From: an uncultured Rhodoplanes sp.
Lineage (GTDB): Bacteria > Pseudomonadota > Alphaproteobacteria > Rhizobiales > Xanthobacteraceae
NCBI GenBank assembly: GCA_936924235.1
Contig: CAKZHN010000538.1
Coordinates: 1 to 20,973 of the forward strand
DNA length: 20,973 nucleotides
Direction: 5' to 3'
The translations under genes and the position numbers were made by a program. The first letter of the stretch is position 1; each line of letters begins with the position of its first letter. The notes under the pieces were generated by a model. It was given only the letters and a program-made list of their open reading frames with translations, searched no databases and was not told where the DNA came from. This document shows, piece after piece, positions 12,967 to 20,973 of the stretch.

Positions 12967-15036
12967 CTAGCGACCCTCACGCGCCCAAGTGGCGGCGAGC
13001 GCGCCGACCAGCAGCAGCAGGCCGAGCAGCCCCGCGAACAGCGGCAGCACGCCGATGCCGCGCACGACGCTGGCGTCGCGCATCTTGAGCCCGATCCAGT
13101 CCTCGCCGCGGAAGGTGTCGCCGGTGCGAAGCCCGGCGATGCGCGGCAGCGTGACGTGGCCGGAGCTGTCGGTGATGCGCCGTGCGTCGCCGCCGGTGGC
13201 GTTGGCGAAGGGCGCCAGCGTCTCGGTGGTCGAGGTCACCTCAGCGAACTCGCGCGGGTTCGCCGGCCCGACATTGACGAGCGCGTTGAGCTTGCCGTCG
13301 GTGGCGCGCCACAGGCCGAGCTCGGAGGCGCGGACCGAGCCGCGCCACAGCCCGGGCTCGCCGGCGCTGAGCGTGACGGTCCGGGTCACGCCCGACGGGA
13401 GCGTCAGCGTCACATCGCCGACGCTGTCGGCCATGGTCTGCCGCTCGATCAGCAGATCGCGGCCGCGCACGATCAGCCGCAGCGCTTCTTCCTCGAGATC
13501 GGGCTGCTGCATCAGCCAGTGCGACAGCCGCCGCATCAGGTCGAGATGCGGGCCGCCGCCTTCATAGCCGCGAGCCCAAAGCCAGATGTGATCAGAGAGC
13601 AGCAGGCCGACGCGGCCCGCGCCTTCGCGCGACAGCACCAGCAGTGGCTTGTTGTCCGGCCCGTCCATGACGGTGGTGCCGCTTCCGGCGCGCGTGTCGA
13701 CCAGCCGGAACCAGTGGCTCCAGTGCGGCGGGCTGGTCTCGGAGCCGGCGAGGCCGCGGGTTACCGGATGGCGCTTGCCGGCGTCGGTGAGCTGGGCGAG
13801 GAACGGCGCCTCGACGGTGCGGCCGCTTGGCTCGGCCGGAAGGATCTGCTCGAGCGGCGTCCGCCAGATGCTGGTCGGGCTTGCATAGTCGGGACCGGCC
13901 GCAACCAGCACGGCGCCGCCCTCCTGCACGTAGCGCGCGATGTTGTCGAAATAGATGATCGGCAGCACGCCCTGGCGGGCGTAGCGGTCGAAGATGATGA
14001 GCTGGAAGTCCTTGATCTTCTGCTGGAACAGCTCGCGGGTCGGAAACGCGATCAGCGACAGCTCGTTGATCGGCGTGCCGTCCTGCTTCTCCGGCGGACG
14101 CAGGATGGTGAAATGCACGAGATCGACGCTGGCGTCGGACTTCAAGAGGTTGCGCCAGGTGCGCTCGCCGGCATGCGGCTCGCCCGAGACCAGCAGCACG
14201 CGGAGCTTGTCGCGCACGCCGTCGATCGAGACCACGGCGCGGTTGTTGACCGTGGTCAGCTCGTTCTCGATCGGCGACGCCTCGATCTCGACGATATTCG
14301 GGCCGGCATGCGGGATCTGGATCGGCGCGTTGATGATGTTGCCCGGCGTGACGATGCGGCGGTCGAGCACCTCGCCGTCGCGGCGGATGGTGACCTCGGC
14401 GGGCGTGGGCGTCGCGCCCTGATCCTCGACCCGATAGGTGATGGTCTGCGACTGGCCGACGATGCCGAAGCGCGGCGTGGTGACCAGCACCACGCGGCGG
14501 TCACGCTCATCACGCCGCCCGGTGATCAGCGCGTGCACGGGCGCGTTGAAGCCCAGTGCCGCAACCTCGGACGGGATGTCGTGGACGCGGCCGTCGGTCA
14601 GCAGGATCGCGCCGGCGACGCGGTCGGGTGGCACGTCGGCGAGCGTGGCGTTGAGCGCCGAGAACAGCCGGGTGCCGTCGGTCTCGCCGTCGGCTTCGCC
14701 GGCTTCGACGAAGCGCACGTCGAGGCCGTTGATGCGGCCGAGCCGCTCGGCGAGCTGGGCGCGCGCGTCCTCGGTCTGCTTCAGCCGGTCGCCGAAGCCC
14801 TGGCTCGGGCTCTTGTCGACCACGACGGCAACGACGGACGACAGCGGCTCGCGGTCCTCGCGGGTGAACGACGGATTGGCGATCGCCAGCACCATCATGG
14901 CGAGCGCGAGCGCGCGCACCGCCCAGCCGCGGCTGCGCACGAACACCAGCATGAGCGCGAGCACGACGGCAACCGCGATCGCGCCCCAAAGCACATAGAG
15001 CGGAACGAGCGGCGCGAAGGTGATGCCGTAACCCAC
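12967..15036 (-). CDS. vWA/glutamine-amidotransferase-like membrane protein of the MoxR operon
   Basis: This 689-residue protein starts with two transmembrane helices (about 11-33 and 38-54), then a vWA-like domain whose DxSxS metal site is kept (DKSPS, D74/S76/S78) and ends with one transmembrane helix (about 661-683). The middle part (about 280-500) resembles a class I glutamine-amidotransferase-like fold, as in other proteins of this operon class (RVLLVSGEPHAGERTW, QLIIFDRY, EGGAVLVAAGPDY and GLLLSDHIWLWARGY). The topology puts most of it in the periplasm. The GTG at 15036 is chosen because it begins four bases past the stop of the upstream gene and the family N-terminus MGYGITFAPLVPL is complete. 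It is the last gene of the operon. Such proteins are predicted partners of MoxR ATPases; biochemical function is unknown. Confidence 0.82.
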   Translation of the reverse strand: MGYGITFAPLVPLYVLWGAIAVAVVLALMLVFVRSRGWAVRALALAMMVLAIANPSFTREDREPLSSVVAVVVDKSPSQGFGDRLKQTEDARAQLAERLGRINGLDVRFVEAGEADGETDGTRLFSALNATLADVPPDRVAGAILLTDGRVHDIPSEVAALGFNAPVHALITGRRDERDRRVVLVTTPRFGIVGQSQTITYRVEDQGATPTPAEVTIRRDGEVLDRRIVTPGNIINAPIQIPHAGPNIVEIEASPIENELTTVNNRAVVSIDGVRDKLRVLLVSGEPHAGERTWRNLLKSDASVDLVHFTILRPPEKQDGTPINELSLIAFPTRELFQQKIKDFQLIIFDRYARQGVLPIIYFDNIARYVQEGGAVLVAAGPDYASPTSIWRTPLEQILPAEPSGRTVEAPFLAQLTDAGKRHPVTRGLAGSETSPPHWSHWFRLVDTRAGSGTTVMDGPDNKPLLVLSREGAGRVGLLLSDHIWLWARGYEGGGPHLDLMRRLSHWLMQQPDLEEEALRLIVRGRDLLIERQTMADSVGDVTLTLPSGVTRTVTLSAGEPGLWRGSVRASELGLWRATDGKLNALVNVGPANPREFAEVTSTTETLAPFANATGGDARRITDSSGHVTLPRIAGLRTGDTFRGEDWIGLKMRDASVVRGIGVLPLFAGLLGLLLLVGALAATWAREGR

Positions 15037-15040
15037 GATG

Positions 15041-17977
15041 CTATTGTCCCAGACGTTCGAGCAGGGCCGGCACGTGGACCTGGTCGGCCTTGTAGTTGCC
15101 GGTCAGCGTGTACATCACGATGTTGACGCCGGCGCGGAACGCGAACTCGCGCTGCCGCGGCTCGCCCGGCACCATCGGCAGCATGGCCTGGCCGTCGCTG
15201 CGCGTCGCCCAGGCGCCGGCCATGTCGTTCGAGGTGATGAGGATCGAGGACACGCCGTCGCCGGCGCGCGCCGGCCGCTTGCTCTCGTCTTCGGTTTCGT
15301 TGGCGGACGGCAGCGCCTCGACCCAGAGCTGGCCGGAGTTGAAGCGGCCGGGGAAGTCGCGCAGCAGGAAGAACGTCTTGGTCAGCACATGATCGCGGGA
15401 CACCGGCTCGAGCTCCGGAATGTCGAGCGAGCCGAGGATGTTGCGCAGCGCCAGCATGCCGGGCGAGCGGGCGGCGCCGCCGGGGCCGGGCGGCGCCATG
15501 ATGGCGTCGCGGGTATCGAACAGCACGGTGCCGCCGTTCTTCATGTAGGCGTCGATGCGGGCGAGCGCGGCGGGCGAGGGCTTCGGCGCGTTCGGCACCA
15601 CCGGCCAGTAGATCAGTGGGAAGAACGCCAGCTCGTCCTTGGCGATATCGAGGCCGACCGGGTCGCCGGCCTCGAGCGCGGTGCGCTGCGCCAGATAGAG
15701 CGTGAGGCCCTGCAGGCCGGACTTGCTGATGCCGTCGACCTCCGCGTCGCCGGTGACGACGTAAGCGAGCCGCGTCTCGGTGGTGGCCTTCAGCGCGAAG
15801 TCGGCATCGCCGGAGGAGAGCGGTTCGGACGGCGGGCGCTGCTCCCGTGGCGGCGTGCCGGTGATGGCGCGGTTGATCATCGGCCCGAGCAGATCGCCTT
15901 GGGCTTGCTGTTGTGGGGCCTGCTGCTGTTGCGCGAAGGCCTGCGAGCCGAACGTCAGCGCCGTCATCAGCATGGCTGCGAGCAGCATGGCTGCGGTGGC
16001 GCCCTGCGGCCGCCTCCGCAGGATCTGTCCGATGCCGCCGGCCAGCAGGAACACCACCAGGGCGTCGAGCGCCAGCAGGCCCAGCGCCGCGAGCAGCACC
16101 GGCCCGCGCAGGTCCTGTGGCTCGCCGACCTGGTAGGCCTCGAGCCGCCCATGCAGCGGCGCGTAATCGATGGTGGCGAGCTTGTCGGCTGGCGCGAGTG
16201 TGTTCACGGCAAGAAGTCCCTCCGGCGGACCATAAAACCCCGGCGGGTGATCTGCTGTGGCGCGCGCCACATAGCCGACCGGCACCGGGCGCGTGGTTGC
16301 GAGCGGCGGCCCGAAGGCGCCGAAGCCGTCGAGGATGCGGGTCGGCGGCACCACCTCGCGCTCGGCCTTGTTCTTCTCGGATGGGTCGTTGGTCGCGGTG
16401 GTGCCGGCGAGACCGACCAGCCGCCGCAGCATGTCGACGAAGGAGCCCGACAGCGGCAGGTCGGACCAGCGGGTATCGGCGGTGACATGGAACAGCACGA
16501 TCATTCCTTTGCCGCGCTTGACGGCGGTGACGAGCGGCGTGCCGTCGGCGAGCGTCGCCCAGGTGCGCTCGACCAGGCCGGCCTCGGGCTCGGCCAGCAC
16601 CTGACGCGTCACCGTAACATCCTTCGGCACCGGCATGTTGTTGAACGGGCCTTCGCGCGAGAAGGCAGTCAGCGGCTGCGGCTGGTCCCAGCTCAGGCTG
16701 CCGCCGAGCGTGCGGCCGCCGCGGCGGAGCTTCACCGGCACGAGGTCGTCGTCGGAGGCCGCAAGCCGCGGGCCCGCGAAACGCACCAGCATGCCACCGT
16801 CCTCGATCCACGCCGCGAGCCGGTCATGGGCCTCGCCCGTCATGTTGCCCACGTCGGCGAGCATGATCATCGGCACGTTCTGGTCGATGAAGCGCTTCAC
16901 CGCTTCCGCAGGCGCCGCAACATCGGCCAGCCGCACATCGGCGAACGGATCGAGGGCGCGCTTGAGATAATAGGTCGAGGCGAGCAGCGGCTGCGCGGTG
17001 TCGGCGGTCGAGCCGGACACCACGCCGATGCTGCGGCGGCGCCAGCGCTTGTCGAGAAGCTGCACGGCGCCGGCCGAGCGCTCGGCCGAAATCTCGAGCC
17101 GTGCGATGTCGTTGCGGATCTCGACCGGCAGGTTGATCTCGGCGTCGGTTTCGAGATCGCCGTCCTTGAAGCCGAAGCGCGTCTCGCCGAGCGGCAGGCC
17201 TTTCAGGTCCAGCGCGCGGATGAGGCCGCCTTCGCTGCCTTCGGCGGTGGCGCGCAGCACCTTCACGGTGAGCGAGCCAGCCGCATTGTCGGCGGCGGCG
17301 AGCGCGTGCGGGGTCGGCAGACCGCCGGTGACGATGGAGACGTTGCGGCCCTCGGTGATGCGGCCGAGCCCCGCGACGAATTCCGAGCCGCGGCCGAGAT
17401 CGACGCCGTCCGACAGCCAGACCACTTCCATGTCAGGCGCGCCGGCGAGGAGCCGGCTGATCGCGGGCAGCGCGTCGACGCGCTCGATGGCGAAGGGCCG
17501 GGGCTTGAGCTGCTTCAGCCGTACCCGCACGGCGGCGGGCGGCTGCACCGATATGTCGCGGGTGGCGTCGCCGAGCGTCACCAGCGCGACGCTGCGGTTG
17601 TCGTTTTCGGCGCGCGCCACGATGTCGTCGGCGGTGCGAAGTCGCGCGTCCCAACTCGCCGCGGCGCTGAAACCGTCGTCGATCAGGAGCGCGATCGCGG
17701 AAGCGCCCGACGTGTTGGCGACAGGCGGATTCCACAGCGGGCCGGCCGCGGCGAGGATCACCAGCGTCGCCAACAGCAGGCGCAGCAGCGTCAGCCACCA
17801 CGGCGTGCGCGACGGCGTGTCTTCCTTGGGCTTGATATCGAGCAGGAGCCGCGTCGGCGGAAACTCGATGCGCAGCGGCCGCGGCGGGATGAGCCGCAGC
17901 AGCCACCACAGGATCGGCAGGCTGAGCAGGCCGAGCAGAATGAGCGGCTGCGCAAAGCCGATCGGCAGGCCCATCAT
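15041..17977 (-). CDS. BatA N-terminal / DUF4159 membrane protein of the MoxR operon
   Basis: The 978-residue product starts with the BatA/aerotolerance N-terminal domain: a transmembrane helix (about 6-28), LRIEFPPTRLLLDIKPKED, then a second helix (62-79). A degenerate vWA-like region lies behind LLIDDGFS, where the DxSxS metal site is not kept. Mid-protein is a glutamine-amidotransferase-like stretch with WIEDGGMLVRFAGPRL, followed by two further transmembrane segments and a Gln-rich linker, then DUF4159 from about 735 to 960 (LDIAKDELAFFPLIYWPV, KNGGTVLFDTRD, NDMAGAWA). Start options are two adjacent ATG codons (17977 and 17974). The first overlaps the DUF58 stop by 4 bases and has GGGAGG 5 bases upstream. 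The open frame continues further upstream only as a shadow of DUF58. Function is unknown beyond operon association. Confidence 0.85.
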   Translation of the reverse strand: MMGLPIGFAQPLILLGLLSLPILWWLLRLIPPRPLRIEFPPTRLLLDIKPKEDTPSRTPWWLTLLRLLLATLVILAAAGPLWNPPVANTSGASAIALLIDDGFSAAASWDARLRTADDIVARAENDNRSVALVTLGDATRDISVQPPAAVRVRLKQLKPRPFAIERVDALPAISRLLAGAPDMEVVWLSDGVDLGRGSEFVAGLGRITEGRNVSIVTGGLPTPHALAAADNAAGSLTVKVLRATAEGSEGGLIRALDLKGLPLGETRFGFKDGDLETDAEINLPVEIRNDIARLEISAERSAGAVQLLDKRWRRRSIGVVSGSTADTAQPLLASTYYLKRALDPFADVRLADVAAPAEAVKRFIDQNVPMIMLADVGNMTGEAHDRLAAWIEDGGMLVRFAGPRLAASDDDLVPVKLRRGGRTLGGSLSWDQPQPLTAFSREGPFNNMPVPKDVTVTRQVLAEPEAGLVERTWATLADGTPLVTAVKRGKGMIVLFHVTADTRWSDLPLSGSFVDMLRRLVGLAGTTATNDPSEKNKAEREVVPPTRILDGFGAFGPPLATTRPVPVGYVARATADHPPGFYGPPEGLLAVNTLAPADKLATIDYAPLHGRLEAYQVGEPQDLRGPVLLAALGLLALDALVVFLLAGGIGQILRRRPQGATAAMLLAAMLMTALTFGSQAFAQQQQAPQQQAQGDLLGPMINRAITGTPPREQRPPSEPLSSGDADFALKATTETRLAYVVTGDAEVDGISKSGLQGLTLYLAQRTALEAGDPVGLDIAKDELAFFPLIYWPVVPNAPKPSPAALARIDAYMKNGGTVLFDTRDAIMAPPGPGGAARSPGMLALRNILGSLDIPELEPVSRDHVLTKTFFLLRDFPGRFNSGQLWVEALPSANETEDESKRPARAGDGVSSILITSNDMAGAWATRSDGQAMLPMVPGEPRQREFAFRAGVNIVMYTLTGNYKADQVHVPALLERLGQ

Positions 17978-18930
17978 GCCGACCTCCCGAGCTGAATGCC
18001 GTGCGGCCGGCGGTTGCTCATCGCCGCGTCGTTGCCTTCGCCGATCCGGCTGTGCAGCGCGAGCAGAAGCTCGCTCGCCTGACGGTCGGTGCGATGGATG
18101 GTGAAGCTCCAGCCGAGCCGCTTGGCCTCGGCGGCCAGTTCGGCGCGATGCTGCTGAAGCCGCGCCTTGTAATCGGCGCGCCAGTTCTCGGCGCGGCCTG
18201 CGGTGATCTGCGCGCCGGTCTCGGGCTCGGTGAACTCGATGCGGCCCGAATAGGGGAAGGTTTCCTCGGCCGGATCGACGACCTGCACGAGATGGCCCTG
18301 CGAGCCGTTGGCCGACAGCTGCGTCAGGGTCGCGCGGATGTCCGCGATCGGGCTCCACAGGTCCGACAGCACCACCACTTCCGACAGCATGGCCGGCGCA
18401 AAGCCCACTGGCAGGCTCGGACGCTCGCGCGGATCGTGGATGATGGCTTCCGCCATACGGTCGATCACGGCGCGGCTGCCGGTCGGGCGGGTGAGGCCGG
18501 GCAAGCCGACGCGCTCGCCGGCTTCGACCAGCACCTCGGCCAGCGCGAACGCAATCGTCAGCGCGCGGTCGAGCTTGGTCTCGCGGGCGAGCTTCGATTG
18601 GAAGTGCATCGAGGGAGAACGATCGGGCCAGATCCAGATCGTGTGTGCGGCCTCCCACTCCTGCTCGCGGACATAGAGATTGTCGTCGCGCGCGGAGCGC
18701 CGCCAGTCGATGCGGCGGGCCTCTTCGCCCGACACATAGCGGCGGAATTGCCAGAAGTTCTCGCCGGAGCCCGAGCGCCTGCGGCCATGCAGGCCGTGGA
18801 TCACGGTGGCGGCGATCTTGCGCGCTTCCAGGATCAGACGCGGCATGGACGCTGCGAGCGTGCGGCCGGTGCCGGTGGCGAGTTTTGTCGCCCGGACTTC
18901 GTCGCGCCCCGCAGTGCCTTCAGCGGCCAT
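17974..18930 (-). CDS. DUF58 domain protein, vWA-like partner of MoxR
   Basis: The 318-residue protein carries the DUF58 signature at about residues 62-97: FRRYVSGEEARRIDWRRSAR followed by LYVREQEWEAAHT. Immediately after it, DRSPS (D103, S105, S107) keeps the vWA-type metal-ion-dependent adhesion site, so metal binding is plausible. No transmembrane segment or signal peptide is obvious. DUF58 genes are routinely next to moxR in bacteria and are thought to work with the ATPase, perhaps as adaptors or substrates for membrane protein maturation. ATG 18930 is separated from the moxR stop by 3 bases; the gene end overlaps the start of the next gene by 4 bases. Translational coupling through the operon is likely, as its own ribosome-binding site is weak. 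The partner specificity is unknown. Confidence 0.9.
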   Translation of the reverse strand: MAAEGTAGRDEVRATKLATGTGRTLAASMPRLILEARKIAATVIHGLHGRRRSGSGENFWQFRRYVSGEEARRIDWRRSARDDNLYVREQEWEAAHTIWIWPDRSPSMHFQSKLARETKLDRALTIAFALAEVLVEAGERVGLPGLTRPTGSRAVIDRMAEAIIHDPRERPSLPVGFAPAMLSEVVVLSDLWSPIADIRATLTQLSANGSQGHLVQVVDPAEETFPYSGRIEFTEPETGAQITAGRAENWRADYKARLQQHRAELAAEAKRLGWSFTIHRTDRQASELLLALHSRIGEGNDAAMSNRRPHGIQLGRSA

Positions 18931-18933
18931 TGA

Positions 18934-19944
<1,011 letters not shown>

Positions 19945-20183
19945 TTCTCCTGACTCCGTGATTTTGGGTTGGGACGACGCCGCAAGACCTTGTCGCAAGC
20001 GAGCCTTGTCGTAGCCTATGCACAAACAATAATCATGCCAGTGCGATACTAGCCCTGATTCCCACAGCGCGTTCTCACATTTGAGGCAAAAACCCCGCTA
20101 TTTTTCTGCGGTTTCATATGGTGCGGGCGATATTTTTGCACAGGCCGGGTGAGTGCCTCAGAGTTGCTAGGGTAGGGTCAACA

Positions 20184-20792
20184 ATGGCGAACGAAAGGCG
20201 GCCCGACGAAAAGCCCACCGGCGCGCTGGACGGGCTCGTCAGCAATGCACGGAGCGCAAGCACCAAGGGGCTGCCGCCGGTGCATCTGTGGAATCCGCCG
20301 TTTTGCGGCGATCTGGACATGCGGATCGGCACCGACGGCACTTGGTACTATCTGAAAACCCCGATCGGCCGGCCCGCGCTGGTCAAACTGTTCGCTTCCG
20401 TGCTCAAGCGCGAGGGCGACAGCTATTTCCTCGTTACCCCGGTGGAGAAGTGCGGGATCACGGTCGATGATGCCCCGTTCATGGCCGTCGAGATGCGGAT
20501 GGAGGACGGCGAGGCCGGCCGGGTGCTGAATTTCCGCACCAACGTCGACGACTGGGTGGCCTGCGGCCCCGACCATGCGTTGCGATTCGAGCCGGAACCC
20601 GATACCGGCGGACTGAAGCCCTATCTTCACGTCCGCCGCGACCTATGGGCAAAGGTCACGCGGGCGCTGTTCTACGACCTGGTCGAGCTCGGCGAGGAGC
20701 GCGAGGTCGATGGCGAGGTGATGTTCGGTGTCGTTTCCGGCGGGGTGTTCTTCGCCATGGCCCCGGCTGAATCTTTGAGGGAATTCGCGTGA
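20184..20792 (+). CDS. DUF1285 domain-containing protein
   Basis: This 202-residue protein matches the DUF1285 family of alpha- and gammaproteobacteria: a core with LWNPPFCGDLDMRIGTDGTWYYLKTPIGRPALVKLFASVL, then REGDSYFLVTPVEKCGITVDDAPF and an all-beta second half ending HVRRDLWAKVTRALFYDLVELGE. No signal peptide or membrane helix is seen, and no catalytic motif is known for the family, so the function is undefined. ATG 20184 has AGGG seven to ten bases upstream; a longer frame to 20118 adds 22 residues with no family character. The last codon overlaps the start of the next gene (TGATG), so the two are probably co-translated. The 239-bp gap to moxR has an A/T-rich patch at about 20085-20140 but no promoter I could define with confidence. 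Confidence 0.85.
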   Translation: MANERRPDEKPTGALDGLVSNARSASTKGLPPVHLWNPPFCGDLDMRIGTDGTWYYLKTPIGRPALVKLFASVLKREGDSYFLVTPVEKCGITVDDAPFMAVEMRMEDGEAGRVLNFRTNVDDWVACGPDHALRFEPEPDTGGLKPYLHVRRDLWAKVTRALFYDLVELGEEREVDGEVMFGVVSGGVFFAMAPAESLREFA

Positions 20793-20973
20793 TGCAACCG
20801 GGTGTGCCGCTCGACGAGGTGAAGGCGCCGACCAACGAGTTCTTCGAGCGGGCGCGGCTGCGGCTCAGCTGCGAGGTGCCGGCGGGGCTCACCGACCTCA
20901 ACGCCGAGGTCAAGATCCGCGGCGACCTCGATCTCGAGCCGGAGCTCTGGGAGAAGGCCGGCGTCAAGGCGAC
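20792..20973 (+). CDS. Probable CoA pyrophosphatase (NudL-like Nudix hydrolase), N-terminal fragment
   Basis: Only 60 codons fall inside the window. The translation begins MQPGVPLDEVKAPTNEFF and continues ERARLRLSCEVPAGLTDL, resembling the helical N-terminus of alphaproteobacterial CoA pyrophosphatases, where this gene usually follows DUF1285. The Nudix box lies beyond the edge, so the call rests on this short stretch and synteny. ATG 20792 overlaps the DUF1285 stop (TGATG). Such enzymes cleave CoA or its derivatives into phosphopantetheine and 3',5'-ADP. An unrelated product cannot be excluded. Confidence 0.55.
   Translation, partial: MQPGVPLDEVKAPTNEFFERARLRLSCEVPAGLTDLNAEVKIRGDLDLEPELWEKAGVKA

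Noticed and set aside
13156..15126. 656-codon open frame on the plus strand
   Set aside because: Antisense to the vWA/amidotransferase-like gene, with biased composition and no domain.
14895..16811. 638-codon frame on the minus strand
   Set aside because: Arg/Ala/Pro-rich out-of-frame reading of the DUF4159 gene; no domain.
15038..17995. 985-codon open frame on the plus strand
   Set aside because: It is antisense to the DUF4159 gene, has Arg/Ala/Gly/Gln-rich low-complexity composition and no recognisable domain; long antisense frames are a normal by-product of high-GC codon use.
20085..20140. Possible promoter or terminator in the moxR-DUF1285 gap (CCGC-TATTTTTCT-GCGG)
   Set aside because: A four-bp stem between divergent genes, with no clear -35/-10 pair; function cannot be supported.

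Overview
The window is GC-rich alphaproteobacterial chromosome, most likely from the Hyphomicrobiales (Bradyrhizobium/Rhodopseudomonas/Xanthobacteraceae-like). This rests on a membrane-bound ferritin MbfA gene preceded by an Irr/ICE-type operator, a periplasmic Bug/TctC solute-binding protein, a four-gene MoxR-DUF58-DUF4159-vWA operon, and a DUF1285 gene followed by the start of a probable CoA-pyrophosphatase (Nudix) gene. No species can be named from the sequence alone. Coding density is high. I see no rRNA, tRNA, CRISPR array, insertion sequence or phage gene.

Layout. Positions 1-261 hold the end of an IclR-type regulator (+). It converges on a Bug/TctC binding protein (265-1275, -), whose upstream region has a sigma54-like -24/-12 match. 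A long SPFH/flotillin-like membrane protein follows (1437-3431, -). A 338-bp non-coding stretch separates it from an mbfA-metallophosphoesterase pair (5610 down to 3770, -) joined by a TGATG stop-start overlap. The iron-response operator lies between mbfA and a divergent Nudix hydrolase gene (5717-6190, +). Next is an exported YncE-like beta-propeller (6265-7335, +). A large serralysin-type RTX metalloprotease (10644 down to 7352, -) is split by a one-base frameshift at 8116-8118, which cuts the catalytic domain off from its C-terminal type I secretion signal. A glutathionyl-hydroquinone reductase (10891-11877, -), a GNAT acetyltransferase (11980-12489, +) and a small HdeA-like periplasmic protein (12600-12899, +) with a strong intrinsic terminator come next.

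The largest block (19944 down to 12967, -) is a compact operon: MoxR AAA+ ATPase, DUF58 protein, a BatA/DUF4159 membrane protein and a vWA/glutamine-amidotransferase-like membrane protein. Gaps are 3 and 4 nt, with one 4-nt overlap. The family pattern suggests MoxR ATPase acts with the vWA/DUF58 partners at the inner membrane, perhaps in envelope maturation or stress resistance; its substrate is unknown. Divergent from it, DUF1285 (20184-20792) and a Nudix gene truncated by the window edge (from 20792) form another TGATG-coupled pair.

Most noteworthy: the overlapping half-sites of the iron-response operator and the translational coupling of mbfA to a phosphodiesterase; the frameshifted RTX protease with a 15-bp palindrome upstream; a threefold internal repeat in the SPFH protein; and a perfect 13-bp stem-loop between the SPFH and Bug genes. 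I found nothing that can be called a wholly new system with confidence.
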